Shown here: positions 49,629 through 60,498 of the stretch, one piece after another
Layout: each line of letters opens with the position of its first letter
Numbering within the stretch: the stretch's first letter is position 1
Assembly: GCF_014199525.1 (NCBI RefSeq)
Contig: NZ_JACHNU010000003.1
Location: forward strand, 1-64,000
Length of the DNA: 64,000 nt
Source of the DNA: Conexibacter arvalis
Lineage (GTDB): Bacteria; Actinomycetota; Thermoleophilia; Solirubrobacterales; Solirubrobacteraceae
Direction of reading: 5' to 3'
Notes under the pieces: generated by a model
Database searches by the model: none
The model's input: the letters and a program-made list of their open reading frames with translations, nothing else
Told to the model about the DNA's origin: nothing
Position numbers and translations under genes: made by a program

Positions 49629-50357
49629 CTACGCCGCGACCGGCGCCTCCCCAAGGATGTCACGCGTGCGCGTGGCGTCGACCTTGATGCCCGGCCCCAT
49701 CGTCGAGGTGAGCGTGATCGAATGGATGTATCTGCCCTTCGCGGCCGAGGGCTTGGCGCGAACCAGCTCCTCGACGACGGCCGCGTAGTTCTCCAGCAGG
49801 CGCTGCTCGTCGAAGCTCGACTTGCCGATCACCATGTGGACGATCGCGGTGCGGTCGGTGCGGTACTCGACCTTGCCGGCCTTCGATTCCTGCACCGCTC
49901 TGGCGACGTCCATCGTGACTGTGCCGACCTTCGGGTTCGGCATCTTGCCCGACGGGCCAAGGATGCGGCCGAGACGGCCGACGACCGGCATCAGGTCCGG
50001 CGTCGCGATCGCGACGTCGAAGTCGGTGAAGCCGTCCTCGATTCTTCTCGCCAGGTCGTCGGCGCCGACGACGTCAGCGCCCGCCTCCTCGGCCTCGCGC
50101 GCCTTGTCGCCCTGCGCGAAGACCGCGACCTTGACGTTCTTGCCGAGGCCGTGCGGCAGCGCGATCGTGCCGCGCAGCTGCTCGTCGGCGTGGCGGACGT
50201 TCAGGCCGGTGCGGACGTGCAGCTCGACCGACTCGTCGAACTTGGAGCGCTTCAGCTCCTTGACGAGCGCGATCGCCTCCGCGGGCTGGTAGAGGTGCTC
50301 GCGGTCGTAGCGCTGGCGCGCCTCGAGATAGGACTTGCCGTGCTTGGCCACCGTCAC
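49629..50357 (-). CDS. rplA: 50S ribosomal protein L1
   Basis: This 242-residue L1 forms the mobile L1 stalk. [17 protein letters not shown] and [16 protein letters not shown] are conserved. GTG start, overlapping the rplK stop as GTGA. Confidence 0.97.
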   Translation of the reverse strand: MTVAKHGKSYLEARQRYDREHLYQPAEAIALVKELKRSKFDESVELHVRTGLNVRHADEQLRGTIALPHGLGKNVKVAVFAQGDKAREAEEAGADVVGADDLARRIEDGFTDFDVAIATPDLMPVVGRLGRILGPSGKMPNPKVGTVTMDVARAVQESKAGKVEYRTDRTAIVHMVIGKSSFDEQRLLENYAAVVEELVRAKPSAAKGRYIHSITLTSTMGPGIKVDATRTRDILGEAPVAA

Positions 50358-50776
50358 ACCACCTCCACGCCCATCGAGCGCGCCGTGCCGGCGATGATCT
50401 TCGCCGCCTGGTCGACGTCGTGGGCGTTCAGATCGTTGAGCTTCTTCTGCGCGATCTCGCGAAGCTGGTCCTCGGTGATCTGCGCGACCTTGTTCACGTG
50501 CGGCTCGGCCGAGCCCTTGTCGATGCCGAGCGCCTGCTTGATCAGGACCGCAGCCGGCGGGCTCTTCGTGACGAACGTGAACGAGCGGTCCTCGTAGACC
50601 GTGATCTCAACGGGAATGACCGTCCCGCTGTCCTGCTGCGTCTGGGCGTTGAACGCCTTGACGAACTCCATGATGTTGACCCCGTGCTGGCCCAGCGCAG
50701 GGCCGACCGGCGGGGCCGGGCTCGCCTGGCCGCCGACGGCCTGGAGCTTGATGACTGTCAGAACCTTCTTCGCCAT
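50354..50776 (-). CDS. rplK: 50S ribosomal protein L11
   Basis: This 140-residue L11 has the N-terminal proline-rich switch ([20 protein letters not shown]), target site of thiopeptides in other species, and [15 protein letters not shown]. It is one base after nusG. Confidence 0.97.
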   Translation of the reverse strand: MAKKVLTVIKLQAVGGQASPAPPVGPALGQHGVNIMEFVKAFNAQTQQDSGTVIPVEITVYEDRSFTFVTKSPPAAVLIKQALGIDKGSAEPHVNKVAQITEDQLREIAQKKLNDLNAHDVDQAAKIIAGTARSMGVEVV

Positions 50777-50777
50777 G

Positions 50778-51299
50778 TCAGATCTTCTTCACCTGGTCGA
50801 AACCGACCTCGACCGGGGTTTCGCGGCCGAAGATTGATACCAGCACCTTGAGCTTGGCGCCGTCCTCGTTGATCTCCGAGATCTCGCCGGAGAAGTCGGA
50901 CAGCGGCCCGGAGACCACCTTGACCGACTCGCCGATCGCGAACTGCGCGCGGGTGCGCGGACGCTCCGCGGTCTCGCGGTGGAGCAGCCGATCGACCTCC
51001 GCCTGCGTCAGCGGCACGGGCTCGTTGGACGCGCCGACGAAGCCGGTGACGCCGGGCGTGCCCTTGACGAGCGCCCACGAATCCTCGTTGAGGTCCATGT
51101 TGACCAGCACGTAGCCGGGCATCGTGCGCTTCTCGGTGACAACTCTCTGGTTGTCCTTCATCTCGGTCACGGATTCGGTCGGCACGACGACCTGCCGCAC
51201 GGCGCGTCTCTGGTTGAGCGAGACGACACGGTGCTCGAGGTTGTGCTTGACCTTGTTCTCGTGACCGGAATAGGTGTTGACGACGTACCAGCGAAACAT
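50778..51299 (-). CDS. nusG: Transcription termination/antitermination factor NusG
   Basis: This 173-residue NusG has the NGN domain ([20 protein letters not shown], residues 3-22; [15 protein letters not shown]) and a C-terminal KOW domain ([20 protein letters not shown]). I chose ATG 51297-51299 because the conserved start is there and upstream in-frame residues are Arg-rich noise. It follows secE. Confidence 0.96.
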   Translation of the reverse strand: MFRWYVVNTYSGHENKVKHNLEHRVVSLNQRRAVRQVVVPTESVTEMKDNQRVVTEKRTMPGYVLVNMDLNEDSWALVKGTPGVTGFVGASNEPVPLTQAEVDRLLHRETAERPRTRAQFAIGESVKVVSGPLSDFSGEISEINEDGAKLKVLVSIFGRETPVEVGFDQVKKI

Positions 51300-51337
51300 G
51301 TCGGGGGAGGTTTCCTTCGGGAGGGGCGCGAGCCGGT

Positions 51338-51898
51338 TCAGACGATGAGGTCGACGATCCGCGACGAGATCCAGTCGGCAGCGCCGAGGAAGGCGCCCGC
51401 GATGGCGACGAAGCCGATCACGACGGCCGTGGCCTGCGCGACCTGGGTGCGGTCGGGCCACTGGACACGCTGCAGCTCGCGCCAGCTGCCGCGCAGGAAG
51501 TTGATGAAGCGGCCGCCCTCGCGGCGCTTGGGCTCCGGCGTGCGATCGCCGCCGCGCGCCACGACCGCGCCGCCGTCGCCGCCGCGGCCACCGCCGCGGT
51601 CGGTGTCGAGCGACTCGCCGTCGTCGTCGATCGCGCTCTCGATCAGCTCGTCGGCCGTGCTGCCGCCGAGCGAGGGCTCCGCGGCGCCGGCGGCGTCCGC
51701 GCTCGCGAGCTCGGGACGGCCGACGGCGAGCTGCGCGTCTGCCAGATCGACCTCACCGGAGGCGAGCTCGGCGGGCTCCTGCTGGTGAAGCGTGTTCTCC
51801 TCGGGCAGCGCGCTGTTGCCCTCGGCGTTCGCCGAAGGTCTCGCGGAGCGGTTCTGCCGCTCGCGGCGCTGCTTCGCTCGTCTGCGGTCGCGGGCCAC
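51338..51898 (-). CDS. secE: SecE translocase subunit with a long N-terminal extension
   Basis: Only the last 60 residues match SecE: GRFINFLRGSWRELQRVQWP then one membrane segment (AQATAVVIGFVAIAGAFLGA). The first roughly 125 are a short Arg-rich head (ARDRRRAKQRRERQNR) and a long acidic linker with a GGGRGGDGG patch. Extended SecE proteins are known in actinobacteria. GTG start. Adjacent to nusG, as usual. Confidence 0.92.
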   Translation of the reverse strand: MARDRRRAKQRRERQNRSARPSANAEGNSALPEENTLHQQEPAELASGEVDLADAQLAVGRPELASADAAGAAEPSLGGSTADELIESAIDDDGESLDTDRGGGRGGDGGAVVARGGDRTPEPKRREGGRFINFLRGSWRELQRVQWPDRTQVAQATAVVIGFVAIAGAFLGAADWISSRIVDLIV

Positions 51899-51918
51899 GT
51901 CGTGTACGCGCTAGGGGA

Positions 51919-52083
51919 CTAGCGGGTCTCCCGATGGGCCGTGTGTCTCTTGCACCAGCGGCAGTACTTGCGGAGCTGAATCCGCTCGGGATTGTTCCGC
52001 TTGCTCTTGTTCGTCTGGTAGTTGCGCCGCTTGCACTCCTCGCACGCGAGGGTGACTGCGATGCGAACGTCTCCGCGAGCCAT
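51919..52083 (-). CDS. rpmG: 50S ribosomal protein L33, zinc form
   Basis: This 54-residue L33 starts [20 protein letters not shown], contains [20 protein letters not shown] and [14 protein letters not shown]. The two CxxC pairs give a zinc ribbon. First gene of the rpmG-secE-nusG-rplK-rplA unit. Its 138-nt upstream region has a possible TACACT -10 (52175-52180) but no convincing -35. Confidence 0.95.
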   Translation of the reverse strand: MARGDVRIAVTLACEECKRRNYQTNKSKRNNPERIQLRKYCRWCKRHTAHRETR

Positions 52084-52352
52084 GGTCGTTCCAGGGTTCC
52101 AGTCGTCGTCTCAGGGCAAGTGCCATCGACCGGCGGCAGACAGAGAGTCGGTCGCCAACCGGCGCGAGCCACGGAGTGTAGCGAGAATCCCCGTCGCGGG
52201 GGCGGTTGACGGTCGTCCCGCCACCGCCGCACGCGACCGCCCACCCGGCCCGCGGGCCGCTCGATAGCGTGCCGGAGGCCGCGACCTCCGAGATCGCGTC
52301 GAGCGTCCCCGCAATTTTGCCTTCCAGGTCGGAATAGACAAGAATCGACGAC
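52084..52352. other. Divergent spacer between rpmG and the Rrf2 regulator
   Basis: No gene. It has short GC palindromes (GGCCCGCGGGCC near 52248-52259, CGGAGG-N6-CCTCCG near 52272-52289). On the plus strand TTGCCT (52317-52322) and AAGAAT (52340-52345) are 17 bp apart and could drive a leaderless Rrf2 mRNA. Confidence 0.4.
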
Positions 52353-52814
52353 GTGCGAATCGGAGCGAAGACCGACTATGCGCTGCGCGCGGCCCTGGAG
52401 CTGGCCGCGGCGGCGGGCGACCGGCCGGTGAAGGCCGAGACGATCGCCACCGCGCAGCAGATCCCGCCGCGCTTCCTGGAGAAGATCCTGAACGACCTGC
52501 GCCGCGCCGGGATCGTCGACAGCCGCCGCGGCGTCGAGGGCGGCCACCTGCTGGCCGCGCCGGCCGACGAGATCGCCGTCGCGGACGTGATCCGCGCGAT
52601 CGACGGGCCGCTCGCCAACGTCTCCGGCAAGCGCCCGCACGAGCTCTCCTACGACGGCGCGGCCGCGAGCCTGCCGGAGGTCCTCGTCGCCGCCCGCGCG
52701 GCGCTGCGCGACGTGCTCGACCGCACGACGCTCGCCGACGTCGTCGCCGGCGAGCTGCCCGAGCACGTCACGGCGCTCGCCGGCGACCCGGCGGCGTGGA
52801 GCAAGCGCGGCTGA
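52353..52814 (+). CDS. Rrf2-family transcriptional regulator without cluster cysteines
   Basis: This 153-residue protein has the Rrf2 winged helix (KTDYALRAALELA, IPPRFLEKILNDLRRAGIV SRRGVEGGH, then DVIRAIDGPLA). Where IscR/NsrR members carry three cysteines for a [2Fe-2S] cluster, this region (residues 90-110) has none, so it should sense by another route. GTG start. It lies 44 bp upstream of the molybdopterin oxidoreductase gene on the same strand and may regulate it. Confidence 0.9.
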   Translation: MRIGAKTDYALRAALELAAAAGDRPVKAETIATAQQIPPRFLEKILNDLRRAGIVDSRRGVEGGHLLAAPADEIAVADVIRAIDGPLANVSGKRPHELSYDGAAASLPEVLVAARAALRDVLDRTTLADVVAGELPEHVTALAGDPAAWSKRG

Positions 52815-52822
52815 GCGGCGCG

Positions 52823-52852
52823 CTGACGGCCGCCGCACGGCGCGGATAGGCT
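52823..52852 (+). promoter_or_regulatory. Candidate promoter CTGACG-18-TAGGCT for the oxidoreductase gene
   Basis: The -10 TAGGCT (52847-52852) ends 6 nt before ATG 52859, consistent with a leaderless transcript; no Shine-Dalgarno is present. Confidence 0.45.
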
Positions 52853-52858
52853 CCGCCG

Positions 52859-55147
<2,289 letters not shown>

Positions 55148-55159
<12 letters not shown>

Positions 55160-55759
55160 CAGCGAGGCGCCGACGTGCGCGAGGTGGTCGCGCATCGCGG
55201 CCTCGGCCGCGTCGCCGTCGCCGTCGCGGATCGCCTCGACGATCGCCGCGACCTCGCTGACGGCGCCGGCGCGCAGGTCGTCGTTCCCGGCCGTGGTCGC
55301 GCGCGAATGGCGCAGCAGGTCGGCAATCGCCGCGAACAGGACGCGGACCGGGAGGCTTCCCGACGCCTCGACGATCGCGGCGTGGGCGCGCACGTCGGCC
55401 TCGCCGAACAGCTGCGGGTCGCCGAGCACGCCGCGCATCTCAGCGAGCGCGTCGGCGAGCCGGGCGAGGTCCTCCTCCCCGCGCCGCTGGGCCGCGAGGC
55501 GCGCGGCGAGCGGCTCGAGCCGCAGCCGCACCTCGAACAGGTCGCCGAGGTCGAGTGGTGCGAGGTAGGTGCCCGAGCCCTGGCGCGACTCGATGATGCC
55601 GAGGTCGGCGAGGCGGCGCAGGCCCTCGCGCAGGCTCGAGCGCGAGACGCCCAGTCGCGCGGCCAGCTCGCGCTCGGGCGGCAGCCTGTCGCCGGGCGCG
55701 ACCTGCTCCTCGGCCAGCAGCGCGCGAACGCTCTCGGCGACGTGGTTGCGGGGCGGCAT
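55148..55759 (-). CDS. GntR-family regulator, FadR subfamily (FCD domain)
   Basis: This 203-residue protein has an N-terminal winged helix (VAPGDRLPPERELAARLGVS RSSLREGLRRLADLG, residues 21-55) and a C-terminal FCD all-alpha ligand domain whose metal-binding Asp/His residues (DVRAHAAIVEAS, DHLAHVGA) are visible. It is divergent from the fumarylacetoacetase-family gene. Two identical-half palindromes lie in the shared promoter region, so it most likely represses both. A consensus -10 ends 8 nt before the ATG, suggesting a leaderless mRNA. Confidence 0.93.
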
Positions 55760-55767
55760 CGACGGCG

Positions 55768-55773
55768 ATTATA
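55768..55773 (-). promoter_or_regulatory. Consensus -10 (TATAAT) of the GntR gene
   Basis: TATAAT on the minus strand, 8 nt before the ATG at 55759. The twin operators lie immediately upstream, between -10 and -35, so occupancy would block initiation. Confidence 0.6.
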
Positions 55774-55774
55774 G

Positions 55775-55799
55775 TGGTCGGACCATAATGGTCTGACCA
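55775..55799. promoter_or_regulatory. Twin palindromic operators TGGTC-N-GACCA
   Basis: TGGTCGGACCA (55775-55785) and TGGTCTGACCA (55789-55799) are perfect palindromes about a central base, 14 bp centre to centre. The TGGTNNNACCA core is typical of FadR-type GntR operators. On the plus strand CATAAT (55784-55789) inside the pair could be the -10 of the downstream gene. Confidence 0.8.
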
Positions 55800-55813
55800 A
55801 TCTGGAGCATCGC

Positions 55814-56632
55814 ATGCGCATCGGCACCGCCATCTCGAACGGAACCCCGACCCCCGTCGTGGAGCGCGACGGCGCGCTGCACGCGCTCGACGTCGCCGCC
55901 GGCTCGACCGTCGCGGACCTCGTCGCCGCCGGCGGCGCGCTGCCCGCCGCCGCCGCGGAGCCGCTCGACGGCGCGACGCTGACCGCGCCGCTGCGACCGG
56001 GCAAGATCGTCGCGATCGGCCTCAACTACATGGACCACGTGCGCGAGACCGGCCTCGACAAGCCGACCGCGCCGCTGGTCTTCACGAAGTTCACGACCTC
56101 CGTGATCGGCGACGGCGAGGAGGTCCGCGTCGACCGCGCGATCACCGAGAGAGTCGACTGGGAGGTCGAGCTGGCCGCCGTGATCGGCAAGACGGCGACC
56201 CGCGTCTCCGTCGACGACGCGCTGTCGCACGTCTTCGGCTACACGGTCGCCAACGACATCTCGGCCCGCGACGTGCAGTTCGCCGACGGCCAGTGGGTGC
56301 GCGGCAAGAGCCTCGACACCTTCTGCCCGCTCGGCCCCGTGATCGTCACCGCCGACGAGATCGCCGACCCGCAGGCGCTCGGCCTCTGGACGCGCGTCAA
56401 CGGCGAGACCGTCCAGGACTCGAACACGAAGGAGATGGTCTTCAGCGTCGCCGAGCTGATCTCGTTCTGCTCCCACAGCTTCACGCTCGAGCCCGGCGAC
56501 GTCGTCCTCACCGGGACCCCGTGGGGCTGCGGCGAGTTCATGGACCCGATCCGCTCGCTCGCCGCCGGCGACCGCGTCGAGGTCGAGGTCGAGGGGATCG
56601 GGACGGTCGCCAACACCGTCGTCGAGATCTGA
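55814..56632 (+). CDS. Fumarylacetoacetate hydrolase-family enzyme
   Basis: This 272-residue protein has the FAH catalytic domain: IGLNYMDHVRETG (near residue 66), metal-binding WEVELAAVIG (near 117), YTVANDISARDVQF, KSLDTFCPLGP and VLTGTPWGCGEF (near 236). The family includes hydroxyhepta-dienedioate isomerases, fumarylpyruvate and oxaloacetate-type enzymes of aromatic or sugar-acid breakdown. The exact substrate is unresolved; control by a FadR-type GntR suggests a carboxylic-acid inducer. GGAG precedes the ATG. Confidence 0.92.
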   Translation: MRIGTAISNGTPTPVVERDGALHALDVAAGSTVADLVAAGGALPAAAAEPLDGATLTAPLRPGKIVAIGLNYMDHVRETGLDKPTAPLVFTKFTTSVIGDGEEVRVDRAITERVDWEVELAAVIGKTATRVSVDDALSHVFGYTVANDISARDVQFADGQWVRGKSLDTFCPLGPVIVTADEIADPQALGLWTRVNGETVQDSNTKEMVFSVAELISFCSHSFTLEPGDVVLTGTPWGCGEFMDPIRSLAAGDRVEVEVEGIGTVANTVVEI

Positions 56633-56640
56633 TCCCTCTT

Positions 56641-56682
56641 CGCGGGGCGCGGGCGGGCCGTCGTGGCCGCCCGGGCCCCGCG
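56641..56682 (+). terminator. Large hairpin after the FAH-family gene
   Basis: Outer arms CGCGGGGC (56641-56648) and GCCCCGCG (56675-56682), inner GGGCGG/CCGCCC. 8 bp after the stop and just ahead of the TetR promoter. No T-tract. Confidence 0.55.
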
Positions 56683-56683
56683 A

Positions 56684-56709
56684 TACATTGGCGTTGCAGA
56701 TGAGCAACG
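56684..56709 (+). promoter_or_regulatory. TetR promoter -10 (TACATT) and autoregulatory palindrome
   Basis: TACATT (56684-56689) ends 10 nt before ATG 56700. A perfect inverted repeat CGTTGC-N6-GCAACG (56692-56709) spans the predicted start site and the ATG, the right place for a TetR operator. Confidence 0.5.
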
Positions 56710-57272
56710 TCGATGAACGAATTCGCGCGGCGGGCCGGCGGGCCTTCGCCCGCTGGGGCTACGCCGGGGCGACGGTCGAGCGGATCGCCGGCGAGGCCGG
56801 GCTGTCGCGCGTGACGCTCCACCGCCGCGGGATCGACCGCGACGTCGTCCTGGCCGCGCTGGCGGAGGAGGCCGACGACGCCTACCGCCGCGCGATGTGG
56901 CCGGCGCTGACCGGCAGCGGCAGCGGGCGCGAACGGATCGAGCAGGCGCTCGCCGCCCTCTGCGCCGCCGCCGAGGCCGAGCTGGAGGTCCTGCTCGCGC
57001 TGCGCGGCCGGCGTGACGCGATCTTCCACGACGACTCGCCGAGCGGGACCCGGGCCGCGTTCGTCGAGCCGCTGGCGCGCCTGCTGCGCGACGGCGCCGC
57101 CGACGGGTCGCTGCACGCCTTCGACGATCCCGACACCGCTGCGACCGTGCTCTTCAACCAGGTCGGCACCACCTATCTCCACCTCCGCAGCGACCATCGC
57201 TGGGAGGCCGAGAGATGCCGCGATGCGCTGCTGGACCTGACGTTGCGCGGTCTTGTCTCAGGCTCGACCTGA
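56700..57272 (+). CDS. TetR-family transcriptional regulator
   Basis: This 190-residue protein has a TetR helix-turn-helix (FARWGYAGATVERIAGEAGL SRVTLHRRG, residues 14-42) and a helical ligand domain. GIDRD replaces the usual YYHF-type end of the recognition helix. I chose ATG 56700 because the promoter lies directly upstream; a TTG at 56688 overlaps the -10. It is followed on the same strand by a SAM methyltransferase, which may be its target. Confidence 0.9.
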   Translation: MSNVDERIRAAGRRAFARWGYAGATVERIAGEAGLSRVTLHRRGIDRDVVLAALAEEADDAYRRAMWPALTGSGSGRERIEQALAALCAAAEAELEVLLALRGRRDAIFHDDSPSGTRAAFVEPLARLLRDGAADGSLHAFDDPDTAATVLFNQVGTTYLHLRSDHRWEAERCRDALLDLTLRGLVSGST

Positions 57273-57363
57273 GCATTAGGTCGGGGGTTGGTCACGCCGA
57301 GGGAGGCCGCGCAGCCGCATCGAGCGGCCTTCGGGCGAGCAGCGCCACCAGCGCTGGACGTAG

Positions 57364-58089
57364 ATGTTTCGCATGTGTAACGTGCATGTTGCAATGGCGA
57401 GGAGATCTCGTGACGATCCACCCGGCGCCGGCTACCTGAGAGCGGCCGGCCGCGCGCCGCTGGCGCTGTACGACCCGTTCGTCGCGGTCGCGATGCGCGA
57501 GCGCCTGTTCCGCGCACGGCTGGCCCGCCAGGTGCTCGCGGGATGGGCCGGCGACGGCCGCCGGCGCGGCGTGACGATCTGCGACGTCGGCTGCGGGACG
57601 GGCACGCTCTCGCTCGCGCTCGCCGGCGTGCGCGGCGTCGCCGCCGTGATCGCCGTCGACGGCGACCCGGCCGCCCTCGCGCGGGCGCGGGCGAAGGCGG
57701 CGCGTTCGGGCGGCTGGGCGGTCGAGTGGCGGGAGGGGATGGCGCAGCGGCTGCCGCTCGAGGACAAGAGCTGCGACCGGGTGGTGCTGTCGCTCGTGCT
57801 GCATCACCTCTCCCCCGCCGACCAGCGCGCGGCGCTGCGCGAGGCGGCCCGGGTGCTGCGGCCGGGCGGACGGGTCCACGTCGCCGACTGGGGCCGGCCG
57901 CGAGACCCGCTGATGCGCGTCGCCTTCCGACTGCTGCAGCTGGTCGACGGCGCCGAGACGACCGCGCCGCTCGGGCGTGGCGAGCTGCCGGCGATGCTCG
58001 ACGCAGCCGGCTTCGCCGACCAGCGCCTGCACGACCGCCTGCGCACCGCCGGCGGCCTGCTCGAGCTGCGCTCGGCGCGGCGCGGCTGA
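57364..58089 (+). CDS. Class I SAM-dependent methyltransferase (UbiE/COQ5-like)
   Basis: This 241-residue enzyme has motif I DVGCGTGTLSLALA (near residue 75), AVDGD (near 97), and VLSLVLHHLSPADQRAALRE followed by RVLRPGGRVHVADW. Substrate unknown. The start is uncertain: ATG 57364 is given, but 57373 or 57394 would only remove a weakly conserved N terminus. An imperfect palindrome at 57366-57381 overlaps the start. It converges on the alpha/beta hydrolase gene. Confidence 0.87.
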   Translation: MFRMCNVHVAMARRSRDDPPGAGYLRAAGRAPLALYDPFVAVAMRERLFRARLARQVLAGWAGDGRRRGVTICDVGCGTGTLSLALAGVRGVAAVIAVDGDPAALARARAKAARSGGWAVEWREGMAQRLPLEDKSCDRVVLSLVLHHLSPADQRAALREAARVLRPGGRVHVADWGRPRDPLMRVAFRLLQLVDGAETTAPLGRGELPAMLDAAGFADQRLHDRLRTAGGLLELRSARRG

Positions 58090-58115
58090 GCGGCGTGGCC
58101 CGCCCGTGGCGTCGC

Positions 58116-59066
58116 TCAGGCGGCCGCGCGGCCCGGTCCCGTCGTCGCGGCGCCGGCGTGGCCGGGGGCGGCGCCGATCCGCAGCAGCTCGCGCCACTCC
58201 TCGGGCGCGACGTTCGCCGGCTCGGTCGAGTCGACGAACTCCTCCAGCACCTCGAGGAAGCGGGTCGGCTCGTCGACGTGCGGGAAGTGGCCGGAGCGCT
58301 CGAACACCTCGAGCCGACTGGAGGGCACGAGCGCGTGGGCGTCGCGGCCGTGGGCGACGGGGATGATGCTGTCGTGCTCGCCCCAGACGATCAGGAACGG
58401 GACGTGCTCGGCGAGGTAGAGGCGGTCGCGCGCGTCGACGCGCTGGCCGCGCGGATCGACGATCGTGCGGAGCGTCTGGACGAAGGCGGCGCGCGCGTCG
58501 CGGTCGGCGAGCGAGGCGTGGCCGCGCGCGATCTCGGCGATGTCGGTGCCGGCCTGCAGGCCGACCTTCCCCAGCAGCGTGCCGGCGAGCCGGCCGGCGT
58601 CGAGCAGGTGGCGATTGACGAGCAGCGGCAGCACGACGTCGGAGCCCGGCAGCGTCGAGGCCCGCAGCAGCAGGTTGACCTCGCGGCCGAGGCCCCCGCT
58701 GCCGACCAGCACGAGCCGCTCGCAGCGCTCCGGGAACTGGTACGCGAGCTGCATCGCGACGCCGCCGCCGAGCGAATGACCGACGAAGGTCGCGCGCTCG
58801 TGGCCGAGCGCGACGAGCAGGTCGCGCACGCCGCTGGCGTAGGCGCCGAGCGAGTAGTCGCCGCGCGGCTTCGCCGACGCGCCGTGGCCGAGCAGGTCGG
58901 GCGCGATCACGGTGAAGCGGCGCGTCAGCAGCGGGAAGACCTTCGACCAGGTCTGCGAGGTCGACGTGATCCCGTGCACCAGCACCAGCACCGGCCCGCT
59001 GCCGCCCGCGCGATAGGCGATCCGGTGGCCGTGGAGCGTGATCTCCTGCAGCTCGAAGCGATCCAT
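58116..59066 (-). CDS. Alpha/beta-hydrolase
   Basis: This 316-residue hydrolase has the oxyanion segment LVHGITSTSQTW (near residue 29), nucleophile serine in GHSLGGG (near 96), acid aspartate in VWGEHDSIIP (near 228), and histidine in RSGHFPHVDEP (near 258). It resembles the meta-cleavage hydrolase/haloperoxidase-like group and has no signal peptide, so it is cytoplasmic. The C-terminal about 30 residues are Ala/Gly-rich. Divergent from the cfa-like gene. Confidence 0.9.
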   Translation of the reverse strand: MDRFELQEITLHGHRIAYRAGGSGPVLVLVHGITSTSQTWSKVFPLLTRRFTVIAPDLLGHGASAKPRGDYSLGAYASGVRDLLVALGHERATFVGHSLGGGVAMQLAYQFPERCERLVLVGSGGLGREVNLLLRASTLPGSDVVLPLLVNRHLLDAGRLAGTLLGKVGLQAGTDIAEIARGHASLADRDARAAFVQTLRTIVDPRGQRVDARDRLYLAEHVPFLIVWGEHDSIIPVAHGRDAHALVPSSRLEVFERSGHFPHVDEPTRFLEVLEEFVDSTEPANVAPEEWRELLRIGAAPGHAGAATTGPGRAAA

Positions 59067-59073
59067 CGACCTG

Positions 59074-59079
59074 ACCGTA
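59074..59079 (-). promoter_or_regulatory. Candidate -10 (TACGGT) of the hydrolase gene
   Basis: TACGGT on the minus strand ends 7 nt before ATG 59066, the same hexamer and spacing as the MFS gene. No Shine-Dalgarno. Confidence 0.45.
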
Positions 59080-59133
59080 CCCGTCGCGTCCGCCCCGTGA
59101 GCCGGTCGCCGCGTGGGCCGATGCTCTCAGATC

Positions 59134-59163
59134 TTGCATCGACGACCGTCGAACGGATAGCTT
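59134..59163 (+). promoter_or_regulatory. Promoter TTGCAT-18-TAGCTT for the cfa-like gene
   Basis: -35 TTGCAT (59134-59139) and -10 TAGCTT (59158-59163), 18 bp apart; the predicted start coincides with ATG 59171, so the transcript would be leaderless. Confidence 0.55.
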
Positions 59164-59170
59164 GGAACAC

Positions 59171-60424
59171 ATGCCATTTGCCGTGACCGCGCCGCTCCGC
59201 CGGGAAGTGGAGCGTGCCTTCCCCGACCGACCGTTCACCGTCCGCTTCTGGGACGGCAGCGAGATCCCCGCGACCGGCGGCGACGGACCCGTCTTCTCGG
59301 TCCGCTCCCCGCGCGCCGTCGCACACGCGCTCCGAGCCCCCGGCCAGCTGGGGATTGGGCGCGCCTACGTCAGCGGCGAGCTGACGGTCGACGACATCGA
59401 CAAGGCGATGGACCTGCTGCAGACGTGGCAGCCGCCGGCGATCGACGGTCGCACGCAGGCGAAGCTGATGGTCGCCGCCGCGCGCGCCAACGGCCTCACG
59501 CTGCCGCCGAAGCGCCCCGACGCGGAGCTGATCCTCAGCGGCAGAAGACACTCGGCCGAGCGCGACAAGCGCGCCGTCCGACATCACTACGACGTCTCCA
59601 ACGACTTCTTCCGCCTCTTCCTCGGCGACGCGATGACGTACAGCTGCGCCTTCTTCTCGCTCGGCGCGAACACGCTGGAGGAGGCGCAGGAGGCCAAGCT
59701 CGAGCTGGTCTGCAGAAAGCTCGGGCTGAGAGCCGGCGAGCGGCTGCTCGACGTCGGCTGCGGCTGGGGCAGCATGGCGCTCCACGCGGCGCAGAAGCAC
59801 GACGTGCAGGTCGTCGGGATCACGCTGTCGCCGTCGCAGGCGCAGCTGGCGCGCGAGCGGGTCGCCGCGGCCGGCCTCTCGGATCGCGTCGAGATCCGCC
59901 TGCAGGACTACCGCGAGGTCGGCGACGAGCAGTTCGACGCGATCTCCTCGATCGGCATGGTCGAGCACGTCGGCGAGGCGCAGATCGACGAGTACGCGGC
60001 CGTCCTGGCGCGGGCGCTGAAGCCCGGCGGCCGGCTGCTCAACCACGGCATCACGCGGCTGCGCCACGGCGAGCCGGAGGCCGGCGCCTTCTCCGAGCGC
60101 TACGTCTTCCCCGACGGCGAGCCGCTCCAGCTCAACCGCAACCTGCTCGCGCTCGAGCGCGCCGGCTTCGTCACCCAGCACGTCGAGGGGTTCGCGGCCG
60201 ACTACGCCGAGACGCTGAAGCACTGGTACGAGCGGCTCGACGAGCGGCTGCCCGAGGCGACCCGCCTGGCCGGCGACGAGCGGATACGGGTCTGGCGGCT
60301 CTACCTGCGCGCGGCCCGCAACGGCTTCCTCAGCGGCTTCACCGGCATCTACCAGGTGCGGGCGCAGCTGGCGGGGCCGGGCGTGCTGCCGGGCCAGACG
60401 CCGCCCGGGGCCGACGGGCGGTAG
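59171..60424 (+). CDS. Cyclopropane-fatty-acyl-phospholipid synthase-family methyltransferase
   Basis: This 417-residue enzyme would transfer a methyl(ene) group from SAM to unsaturated acyl chains of membrane lipids. It has an N-terminal helper domain (VRFWDGSEIP, RAYVSGELTVDDID), VRHHYDVSNDFFRLFLGDAMTY-type substrate loop (near residue 140), SAM motif LLDVGCGWGSMALHAA (near 195), and SSIGMVEHVGE (near 258), the general-base region. Length and domain order match Cfa/UfaA1. I chose ATG 59171, not TTG 59162, because the promoter places the mRNA end there. Confidence 0.92.
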   Translation: MPFAVTAPLRREVERAFPDRPFTVRFWDGSEIPATGGDGPVFSVRSPRAVAHALRAPGQLGIGRAYVSGELTVDDIDKAMDLLQTWQPPAIDGRTQAKLMVAAARANGLTLPPKRPDAELILSGRRHSAERDKRAVRHHYDVSNDFFRLFLGDAMTYSCAFFSLGANTLEEAQEAKLELVCRKLGLRAGERLLDVGCGWGSMALHAAQKHDVQVVGITLSPSQAQLARERVAAAGLSDRVEIRLQDYREVGDEQFDAISSIGMVEHVGEAQIDEYAAVLARALKPGGRLLNHGITRLRHGEPEAGAFSERYVFPDGEPLQLNRNLLALERAGFVTQHVEGFAADYAETLKHWYERLDERLPEATRLAGDERIRVWRLYLRAARNGFLSGFTGIYQVRAQLAGPGVLPGQTPPGADGR

Positions 60425-60498
60425 GGGCGGGCGCGGGTCGCCCGCTGCGCGGGGGCGCGCGCCGGGCGGGGCGCGCCGGGCGGGAGCACGCGCCGGCG

